Counted from the first letter of the stretch, positions 1-5,975 are shown. The stretch is DNA of 6,229 nt from an uncultured Bacillota bacterium (GCA_949287115.1 CASEFF010000058.1:1-6229); one strand, 5' to 3'. Translations and numbers: made by a program. Notes: generated by a model from the letters alone, not told the origin.

Positions 1-1142
1 ACATCGTTGAGTCCGTATGCCGCCTGAGTGAATTCTATATTGTTCTCCAGGTACTGCTCTTCCTTGGCGATCTCGTCAGGAGTTACTATGAGGTTCTGCA
101 CCAGCAGTCCCGCTCCGGTACCTGCAAGACCGATGACTATCATTATCACGGGCACGGTCACGACGTATTTCACGCGCCTCCTGTTTATGCCCACCGCAAA
201 GCCTATGGCCGCCAGCACCGCCAGCACCATTATCACCCTGTACATCCACAGAGTGATGTTGACGTCGGTGAATCCCGCTCCGTAAACGGCTCCCCTGCTT
301 CCCAGCAGCAGATCGTACTGTCTGAGGAAGAAGTTCACCGCCACCATGAGGAAGAACAGCACGCCCACTATTATGAGCTGCTTTTCGGCGATGTTCACCA
401 GCATCTTGAGATTCTTGTTATCGAGGGCTCCGCCTCCGGAAGGTTTTCTGAACCCGCCGTTGAAATTCTTGCCCGTAAAGGATTCGGCAAACTTGCCGAA
501 CATGCCTCCCATGTTCCCGAAAGGAGACGCACCGCCGGCGTTTCCGCCATCATCGTATGCTCCCGACGAGCTCTGAGGTTCCTCCTCGAATATCTTCGGA
601 GTCCTCATGGAAAGCAGTATGGAATAGTAGATCACCGTCAGCAGCGCGAATGCTATCAGCAGTACGATGACTATCTGGTTTACTTCCTCTATGAAGTCGA
701 GCCTGAAAACGTAGAAGGATATGTCGAGTCCGAACAGTGGATCCTTCTTGTCGAAGCTGGTGCTGTTGATGAACTGCAGCAGATCGAACCACAGGCGCGT
801 CACCGCAAAGAACGTGGTTATGGCGCCGTATATGGCCGCCAGCCCCCACGATATGAGGTTGAGCCTTCCGTGGTTCACCGGTTCATCGGACTCTATCTTC
901 CTGAAATAACCTCTCTTGAGCACCTTCAGATACACATAGGCCAGGAACGTCACGATCACGAACGTCGGAACGCCTATCTTTATCTGGGTGAACAGCTTGG
1001 TAAGGAATACCGAAACGTAATCCAGCTCCCTGAACCAGATGAAGTCGGTTATGAATCCTATCAGGCTGAAAAATAACAGTAAAATGATAACTATGGCAAC
1101 CAATATCCACAATATCGGTCTCTTTTTCTTTTCTTTTGCCAA
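1..1142 (-). CDS. UPF0182 family integral membrane protein (N-terminal 380 residues, cut by window edge)
   Basis: The reading frame is open from a TTG start to the left edge, giving 380 residues; family members are usually about 900 residues, so the C-terminal half is missing. Seven hydrophobic segments are visible at about residues 9-30, 54-75, 93-115, 155-178, 255-275, 298-319 and 324-349. UPF0182 (COG1615) hallmarks I recognise are DPLFGLDISFYVF (134-146), a GSRGAVYGAGFTDVN block (281-295) and VTPDEIAKEEQYLENNIEF (353-371), which opens the large extracytoplasmic region after the last N-terminal span. The family's function is unknown. An unusual Gly/Phe/Met-rich stretch of about 55 residues (188-246) sits between spans 4 and 5. 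The first in-frame ATG is codon 180, so an ATG start would remove the first four spans; the TTG has a strong ribosome binding site. The gene lies 72 bases after the zinc-ribbon gene with no terminator between, so co-transcription is likely. Family assignment is confident; role is not known. Confidence 0.93.
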   Translation of the reverse strand, partial: MAKEKKKRPILWILVAIVIILLLFFSLIGFITDFIWFRELDYVSVFLTKLFTQIKIGVPTFVIVTFLAYVYLKVLKRGYFRKIESDEPVNHGRLNLISWGLAAIYGAITTFFAVTRLWFDLLQFINSTSFDKKDPLFGLDISFYVFRLDFIEEVNQIVIVLLIAFALLTVIYYSILLSMRTPKIFEEEPQSSSGAYDDGGNAGGASPFGNMGGMFGKFAESFTGKNFNGGFRKPSGGGALDNKNLKMLVNIAEKQLIIVGVLFFLMVAVNFFLRQYDLLLGSRGAVYGAGFTDVNITLWMYRVIMVLAVLAAIGFAVGINRRRVKYVVTVPVIMIVIGLAGTGAGLLVQNLIVTPDEIAKEEQYLENNIEFTQAAYGLND

Positions 1143-1214
1143 AGTTGTCCTCCTTTTAAACACCTCTCGGGAAATATCCCCTATCAATTATCACAGACCC
1201 GCGTAATGCGTTTA
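1143..1214 (-). other. Short intergenic gap inside the presumed operon
   Basis: Seventy-two bases separate the stop codon of the zinc-ribbon gene from the TTG of the UPF0182 gene. There is a small 4-bp hairpin (GGGA, loop TATT, TCCC) but no stem followed by a T run, so I see no terminator, and no convincing promoter pair. Read-through from the upstream gene is the simplest interpretation. Confidence 0.6.
1149..1157 (-). promoter_or_regulatory. Ribosome binding site that fixes the TTG start of the UPF0182 gene
   Basis: The minus strand reads AAAAGGAGG followed by six bases and then TTG GCA AAA. This is a near-perfect Shine-Dalgarno sequence at good spacing. It supports a TTG start at 1142, since no ATG in this frame occurs until codon 180. 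Confidence 0.9.
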
Positions 1215-4200
1215 TCATACGTCGTATCGCACAGACATCAGCATCGTGAATTCCTCTTCCGGGTACATGGAATAGACTCTTTCGACCGATTCACCGCCGA
1301 CGGTCTCCCTCACCCATACGTAGTAATGGTTGCCCGCCTGCCTTATCTCTCCGATCTCCAGCTTTTCAAATTTGCCGTCCATGCCCTTGTCGCTGAGAGC
1401 TGCGATCTCGTCGTACATATCACTGTCCGTATCTATCATGTCGAGTACCGAATCGTTGCCTTTCTTCATGAGGTTGACCAGTCTTGATTCGAACTCTATT
1501 ATCTCGCCTACGACCTGTTCGTCATAATACACGGGGTAGTTGTCCGCGTCTCTACCCCACTCTACTTGGGTCATAGGCTGTGATAGGACCAGGTCCGATA
1601 CCTCTGCGTCCCTGTCCTGATCGTATCCCAGCTCCGCGTTATATACTATCTCGCCGATATTGCCGTTGATGTTCCTTTCGCTCTGGGATCTTATGAGATC
1701 CGTCTTGTCTTCCATAGGTGCGGTCCTTGCCTGAGCCGATATCATGCTGTACTCGGTGTCCTCGCCGGTTATGAGCTGGATCACCTTGTTGAGCTGATTG
1801 TCGATGAACTCAGCCGCTGTGCTGTGTGGCGCCAGGAACCTTATTCCCATTCCCACTACTTCTACCGCCAGTATCACTATCAGCACCACGAGAACGATCT
1901 TGAGGACGATCCTGCCCTTGCCGCTCTTCTCTTCTTCGTAATCATCGTCGTAAACGTCGTCGGACGATACGTTGTCGAATTCCGAATCGCGCTTTGCAAG
2001 TATCTTTGCTTCCTTCGCCCTTTCCTTCTCCTGACGCTTCCTTTCCTTTTCTCTTCTTTTGAGTTCCTTTTTGGAAAGCTGGGAATCGTCCTCGTCATCG
2101 TAGAAGCTGTCGTCATAGAAATCATCCATGTCGTCCGTGCCGCTCTGCTTCTGCTGTCTGAGGTAATTGGCCGCCTCCTCGTTGCCGTAATTGTCAAATT
2201 CGTTGGCTGCCGCAGCCTTCCTGAACTCGCTGTTGCCGTGCATCACCACGGTCTCATCGAGATTGGACTTTTCCTCCGTCCTGAACTTTTCGTTCAGATC
2301 GCCCGCCTGGATGGTATCGCTCATCCTCGGCTGCTCCGCCTGCTGACCTGCATCGTGTCTGAACACCTGGGTCTGATCGAGCTGCGGCTCCTGAGCCGCA
2401 TGATCGCCGTACTGTGCGCCTGCATCCTGCTGCGGCGTTCCGCTCAGGTCGTTGACGCTTTCAAACTGCGACAGCAGATCGTCGCTGTCCGACGGTTTTA
2501 CGGCTTCTCTTCCGGCATCCCCTGCCGTTCCGACCACTTCCGCACCGAATTCGAGAGGCTGTGCTTCTTCCTCTGCCGCCGATGCCGCCGATGCCAGGCC
2601 CGCTCCGGCTATTGCGCCTCCCGCAGCCCCTGCTGCGGCTGCCAGGGCTGCCGCTCCGGCCACCGATCCGTTTCCTTCATCCTGCTGCGCGTCCGCTGCA
2701 GGTGCGGCTGCCGTGTCCGCAGCGCCATATTGCTCCGGACTTCCCTGAGCCGCCTCGTCGAGACTTGCAAAGAATTCGTCGTCGCTTTCCGGAGCCGGAT
2801 TTGCTTTCTTCGTCCTCGTCGAAACTATGGTATCGTCGCTGACGCCTTCCCTTATGGACGCCTTGTCCACCGTCCTCGTCTGCGCCAGCTCATCTGTCGA
2901 AAGCATCGTCTCTCTGCCGGTCACAGGTCTTTCCGCTGCATCGGCATCGTCTCTGTATGTCGCGCGCGTCTCTTTTACACCCGCTGCCGTTTCCGGCTGT
3001 CCGGTGCCTTCGGCGGCGTTGCTTTCCTCCAGCTCCGCGAAGAACGTGTCTCTTGCGCGGGCCATTTCATTTATCTGGTTCCTCGTAGCCTGATGAGCCT
3101 CTTCGACTTCCCTGCTCACCTTGCTTTCCTTCATCTGATCGATGCCGTCTCTCATGGCGGCAACGGTCGCCTTTATCTTTGCGGCTTCTTCATCTCTCAT
3201 GCGCGCCGTCTGCTCTATGACTCTTCGCACTTCTTCCTGAGCCACCGCCTGATTGGCTTCCCTTGCGATCTTCTCTCTCTCTTCTTCGAGACGCCTCTGA
3301 GCCTCCATGGCCTCAAGCTGCTTTCTTTCCTGCTCGGCTTTGAATCTCGCCTCGGTCTCGGCAGCGAGCCTTGCCTCCTGCTGAGCTCTTATCCTCGCCG
3401 CTTCCTGCGCCGCCTTCAGATCGGCTTCCGCCTTTATCCTCGCTTCTTCGGCCGCCCTGACTCTCGCCTCGGCCTCGGCTCTGCGTCTTTCCTCTTCCTC
3501 GGCTGCACGTCTGGCTTCTTCCTCTGCTTTCAGGCGCGCCTCCTCTTCAGCTTTTATCCTCGCTTCTTCCGCGAGTCTTTCCTCTTCTTCCGCCTTCCTT
3601 CTGGCTATCTCCTCGAGGCGTGCGGCTTCTTCCTCGGCTCTTCTCCTCGCCTCGATCTCCGCGGCAAGCTTCGCCTCTTCTTCGGCCCTTATGCGGGCAG
3701 CTTCTTCAGCTCTCTGCCTTGCTTCCTCTTCCGCCGCGATCCTCGCTTCCTCCTCGGCCTTTCTCCTTGCCTCGGCTTCGGCTTCCGCTTCCTTTCTGGC
3801 TTCCTCTATCGCCGCCAGACGCGCTTCTTCCTCTCTTCTCTTCGCTTCCTTTTCGGCCTCCTGAGCCTCTATCCTCTGGAGGACGTCGGATTCGAACGCT
3901 TTAGGCTGATACGGCTTTACGATGCCTTCTCTTTCCAGGAACGCTTCCATGGAAGGATCTTCCGTCCTCGTCTCGAACCTGTGCTGAGCCAGCTCCTCGG
4001 CTTCCGAAAGCTCCTTCTGTATCGCGTTGCCGGACTTTACCTTTTCGTATTCCCTGTTGAGGAGCTGCTGGAACTCCTCGTTCTTCCTGTTGAAGGTATA
4101 GAACTTGTCTATCCTGTCGGCGGCGCTCATCTTCTTCACATCTTCAGCACCTGCCGTCCCGGCGCTTCCGGCAGCAACGCCTGCCGCAAAAGCTCCTCCC

Positions 4201-4625
4201 GGAGCCGCGCTTCCGGTCTGTGTTCCGGCCGGAGCGGCAGACTGCCCATCGCTTTTTACCGACGAAGCACCCGCTTCAGGCTGAGCGGCTCTTGCCGGTG
4301 TCACATCCGGTATGTCGTTGGGATCTGCGTTCCAGTCAAAATTAACATCCTCGGTCTTGACGGTCTCTCCGTCGGGATAATCGTCGACGTTCCATTTGAA
4401 TTCCTCAAACAACGGTTTTCTCGGAGCTTCTTCCGCGACCGCTGCCGCTTTCTTTTCCGTCGGTGCGGCAGCCACCGTTGTTGCGGCAGCTTTTGCCGGC
4501 GCCGCTGGCGCGGCCGACGCCGAAGCCTTTTCCTGTACCGGCGGTTCTGCCGTCACAGGGCTCCCGCAGTGGTTGCAAAATTTCGAACCGTCCGCGATCT
4601 CGTTTCCGCAATTCCTACAATACAT
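1215..4625 (-). CDS. Zinc-ribbon, long charged helix, single-pass membrane protein with exported C-terminal domain
   Basis: This 1136-residue protein has no enzyme motif I recognise. Regions in order: a zinc ribbon (residues 1-24, C3-x2-C6 and C17-x2-C20); an Ala/Pro linker (25-70); a duplicated aromatic F-x-W-N motif (76-79, 96-99); an Ala/Gly linker; a helix with DKFYTF (173-178); a very long Glu/Ala/Arg helix (about 250-530) with an octad core (291-399); a disordered acidic region with recurring Asp-x-Thr motifs (about 540-850) and an Ala/Gly stretch (655-685); a basic cluster (852-879); an acidic patch (889-899); a single membrane span (905-929); and an exported region (930-1136). The basic cluster next to the span predicts cytoplasmic N-terminus and external C-terminus. 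Zinc ribbon, one span and an exported domain recall the TcaA/YvbJ type of Firmicutes envelope protein, and residues 1041-1136 could be an NTF2-like fold, but neither is proven. The start ATG follows GGAGGAGG by five bases, 19 bases after the upstream stop. The role is probably structural or scaffolding. Confidence 0.93.
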   Translation of the reverse strand: MYCRNCGNEIADGSKFCNHCGSPVTAEPPVQEKASASAAPAAPAKAAATTVAAAPTEKKAAAVAEEAPRKPLFEEFKWNVDDYPDGETVKTEDVNFDWNADPNDIPDVTPARAAQPEAGASSVKSDGQSAAPAGTQTGSAAPGGAFAAGVAAGSAGTAGAEDVKKMSAADRIDKFYTFNRKNEEFQQLLNREYEKVKSGNAIQKELSEAEELAQHRFETRTEDPSMEAFLEREGIVKPYQPKAFESDVLQRIEAQEAEKEAKRREEEARLAAIEEARKEAEAEAEARRKAEEEARIAAEEEARQRAEEAARIRAEEEAKLAAEIEARRRAEEEAARLEEIARRKAEEEERLAEEARIKAEEEARLKAEEEARRAAEEEERRRAEAEARVRAAEEARIKAEADLKAAQEAARIRAQQEARLAAETEARFKAEQERKQLEAMEAQRRLEEEREKIAREANQAVAQEEVRRVIEQTARMRDEEAAKIKATVAAMRDGIDQMKESKVSREVEEAHQATRNQINEMARARDTFFAELEESNAAEGTGQPETAAGVKETRATYRDDADAAERPVTGRETMLSTDELAQTRTVDKASIREGVSDDTIVSTRTKKANPAPESDDEFFASLDEAAQGSPEQYGAADTAAAPAADAQQDEGNGSVAGAAALAAAAGAAGGAIAGAGLASAASAAEEEAQPLEFGAEVVGTAGDAGREAVKPSDSDDLLSQFESVNDLSGTPQQDAGAQYGDHAAQEPQLDQTQVFRHDAGQQAEQPRMSDTIQAGDLNEKFRTEEKSNLDETVVMHGNSEFRKAAAANEFDNYGNEEAANYLRQQKQSGTDDMDDFYDDSFYDDEDDSQLSKKELKRREKERKRQEKERAKEAKILAKRDSEFDNVSSDDVYDDDYEEEKSGKGRIVLKIVLVVLIVILAVEVVGMGIRFLAPHSTAAEFIDNQLNKVIQLITGEDTEYSMISAQARTAPMEDKTDLIRSQSERNINGNIGEIVYNAELGYDQDRDAEVSDLVLSQPMTQVEWGRDADNYPVYYDEQVVGEIIEFESRLVNLMKKGNDSVLDMIDTDSDMYDEIAALSDKGMDGKFEKLEIGEIRQAGNHYYVWVRETVGGESVERVYSMYPEEEFTMLMSVRYDV
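3429..3755 (-). repeat. Degenerate 24-bp tandem repeat encoding an 8-residue charged helix unit (residues 291-399)
   Basis: About thirteen consecutive units follow the pattern E-E-E-A-R-x-x-A, for example EEEARIAA, EEEARQRA, EEEAKLAA, EIEARRRA, EEEARLKA, EEEARRAA and EEEERRRA. A few units are 7 residues long (339-359). Synonymous codons differ between units (GAG GAG GAA GCG beside GAA GAG GAA GC), so the repetition is kept at protein level and is not a recent DNA expansion. Glu at positions 1-3 faces Arg/Lys at 5-7, giving i to i+4 salt bridges typical of stable single alpha-helices. Confidence 0.85.
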
Positions 4626-4630
4626 ATATT

Positions 4631-4638
4631 CCTCCTCC
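4631..4638 (-). promoter_or_regulatory. Strong ribosome binding site of the zinc-ribbon gene
   Basis: The minus strand reads GGAGGAGG, five bases before ATG. It lies wholly within the 19-base gap after the upstream stop codon. The strength of the site suggests efficient independent initiation within a shared transcript. Confidence 0.9.
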
Positions 4639-4644
4639 CGGATA

Positions 4645-5640
4645 CTACTCTTTGATCAGGTCTTCCAATTCCGACGCGGTATACTTCTTACCGCTCCTGC
4701 CTACATCGTACCCTATAGCGTTTTTCCTGCCTGTCATGTCCTCCCCGTCGGATACCGCATATTCCCCGGCACCCAGTCCGTCCATGAAACCAAGATCTAT
4801 CTCACCGTACGGCATATCATCAGCCGCCACGTATGCTTCGCGTTCTTCTTCCGCTCCGGCGCCTTCGGCATATGCCTCTCCGAACTGCCGCCCGGCCGCG
4901 TCATATCCTTCGTACAAACCATACACGCCGTATGCGTTATCATCGTCAGCGTCTTCTGCAGCATCTGCCTCTTTTTCGGTGTCTTCGGTATCTTCCGCCG
5001 CCGCTTCCGCGCTCTCGTCCGGCACTTCCATATCCGCCATATCTGCGCTGTCATCGCCTGTGTCGCCCGCGCTGCCGGCATCCGGCACAGCATATGTTCT
5101 TTCCGTATCGCCGGCACCGTCGTCGCAGCGGTCATCGTAGCCTTTTCCCGTTCCGCCGAAAATGCTCCAGTCACGTTCCGTCTCTGCAGCTTCGGGGCCT
5201 TCGCTGTCGCCCGGTCCGCTGCCGGTGACCGTCTCCGTTCCGCCGTATCTTTCCCTGTCATAGATACCGGCGGAAAACTCCGTATCCCTTACCCATTCAA
5301 ACGGATCACGCCGCCTTTTCACCGTCGGCTCCGGCGAAGCGTTCTCCGCCATTACGGACTGGACGTTTTCGATGTTCTTCTTTATATCCCTTATGTTCTT
5401 CCGCACATCGCCGTCCCGGAACGCTTCCTGCGTCTCCCGGGCCACGTCGTAAACCATGTCCGCATCCGCGTCATGCTGTTCGCGCGCCAGCTCCTGCGTC
5501 AGCTTCTCAAGGTTCTCCTCTATCGCCTTGATGCTGTCTGTACGCATCTCGGCCTCACGCTTCAAGATCATAAAAGAAACGACACATACCGCAACAAAAA
5601 ATACCAGCGCCACAACAACTATAACTATGATCGTCGTCAT
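4645..5640 (-). CDS. Small single-pass membrane protein with acidic, Tyr/Gly-rich cytoplasmic tail; function unknown
   Basis: This 331-residue protein is not one I can name. It opens with a membrane span (residues 3-25, mostly Val/Ile/Phe) followed by LKREAEMR, so the tail should be cytoplasmic. Residues 27-100 look helical and may form a coiled coil (KAIEENLEKLTQELARE). A basic patch KRRR (108-111) comes before a long Asp/Glu-rich, probably disordered segment (150-300) with clustered Tyr and Gly (about 236-296). The last 24 residues change character: basic, then a short amphipathic helix, KKYTASELEDLIKE, that looks like a docking element. There is no signal-peptidase site, and only Cys19 and Cys172. 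The ATG follows GGGAGAG by five bases. It is the first gene after the sigma-A promoter and lies 19 bases before the zinc-ribbon gene, which shares its design of one span plus a charged cytoplasmic region. A partner or adaptor of that protein is a reasonable guess, not shown. Confidence 0.9.
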   Translation of the reverse strand: MTTIIVIVVVALVFFVAVCVVSFMILKREAEMRTDSIKAIEENLEKLTQELAREQHDADADMVYDVARETQEAFRDGDVRKNIRDIKKNIENVQSVMAENASPEPTVKRRRDPFEWVRDTEFSAGIYDRERYGGTETVTGSGPGDSEGPEAAETERDWSIFGGTGKGYDDRCDDGAGDTERTYAVPDAGSAGDTGDDSADMADMEVPDESAEAAAEDTEDTEKEADAAEDADDDNAYGVYGLYEGYDAAGRQFGEAYAEGAGAEEEREAYVAADDMPYGEIDLGFMDGLGAGEYAVSDGEDMTGRKNAIGYDVGRSGKKYTASELEDLIKE

Positions 5641-5645
5641 GCAAT

Positions 5646-5652
5646 CTCTCCC
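5646..5652 (-). promoter_or_regulatory. Ribosome binding site of the 331-residue membrane protein gene
   Basis: The minus strand reads GGGAGAG, five bases before the ATG at 5640. It is a good but less perfect Shine-Dalgarno than those of the two downstream genes. It supports the chosen start, which also places the hydrophobic span at the very N-terminus. Confidence 0.8.
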
Positions 5653-5704
5653 ATATAGTACGGTCTAATCGTAAAATATCGATCCGATGTATAGTTATAA
5701 AATT

Positions 5705-5720
5705 ATACAGTCTCCTGTAT
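5705..5720. promoter_or_regulatory. Perfect 6-bp inverted repeat at the predicted transcription start (operator candidate)
   Basis: The minus strand reads ATACAG-GAGA-CTGTAT. The repeat overlaps the last two bases of the -10 box and is centred near the predicted start point (about 5712). Because transcription would begin inside it, it is better placed as a DNA operator than as an RNA hairpin. No known regulator consensus is claimed. Confidence 0.4.
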
Positions 5721-5747
5721 TATACTATATGTAGCCGATGATTTCAA
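5719..5747 (-). promoter_or_regulatory. Sigma-A promoter of the three-gene membrane operon
   Basis: The minus strand has -35 TTGAAA (5747-5742), a 17-base spacer and -10 TATAAT (5724-5719). Only one base differs from consensus. Start of transcription is expected near 5712, giving a 5' leader of about 72 bases before the ATG at 5640. A second TATAAT (5707-5702) lies just downstream but lacks a well-spaced -35. An ACATATGT palindrome (5750-5757) sits directly upstream of the -35. Confidence 0.88.
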
Positions 5748-5975
5748 ACACATATGTAAAAAAGTGCCTCCGAAAAAATCGGCTCCGGTATTGATTTTAC
5801 GATATTCTCATCGCATCCCAGTCTGCATCCGGTCCGGCGCGTGGGCAAAACACCCCTCCATCATCATGCGCCCCCGTCGACGACCCCGCTCCGCATATCC
5901 GCACCCCATACCGCCCGTTATGCACCTCTGTCGCAAATAATTCCCGGCCTGTGATGAAATTAATTTATTTTTATG
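5748..5975. other. Gene-free spacer between two divergent promoters
   Basis: No supportable gene is present. Positions 5825-5930 are C-rich on the plus strand and include a CGTCGACG palindrome (5875-5882). A 33-codon minus-strand frame (5808-5909) has no ribosome binding site and was rejected. ATCGTAAAAT (5668-5677) recurs inverted as ATTTTACGAT (5794-5803), flanking the operon promoter, which may be chance. The AT-rich stretch 5957-5974 directly upstream of the tRNA promoter could act as an UP element. Confidence 0.6.

Noticed and set aside
550..849. A 99-codon minus-strand frame within the UPF0182 gene
   Set aside because: It is out of frame with the UPF0182 reading frame, which carries recognisable family motifs across the same stretch.
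1160..1185. Small hairpin GGGA-TATT-TCCC between the zinc-ribbon and UPF0182 genes as a terminator
   Set aside because: The stem is only four base pairs and is not followed by a T run on the minus strand.
3429..3755. CRISPR array or tandem-repeat DNA element
   Set aside because: The 24-base periodicity is coding (Glu/Ala/Arg octads) with diverged synonymous codons and no spacers.
1824..4655. A 943-codon plus-strand open frame antisense to the zinc-ribbon gene
   Set aside because: Its translation is Leu/Arg/Phe/Ser-rich nonsense produced by the biased codon use of the minus-strand Glu/Ala/Arg repeats. It has no ribosome binding site or recognisable domain, while the minus frame has a zinc ribbon, a membrane span and a strong Shine-Dalgarno.
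4396..5658. A 420-codon plus-strand open frame antisense to the 331-residue membrane protein gene
   Set aside because: It crosses the gap between two well-supported minus-strand genes and has no ribosome binding site or domain. The minus frame has a clear N-terminal membrane span and correct gene spacing.
5808..5909. A 33-codon minus-strand frame in the spacer
   Set aside because: There is no ribosome binding site, its sequence is dominated by Gly/Arg/Met from G-rich DNA, and it lies upstream of the mapped promoter with no promoter of its own.
5815..5920. G-runs on the minus strand as a possible G-quadruplex
   Set aside because: There are four or more G-runs but the loops between them are about 8-16 bases, too long for a convincing quadruplex.
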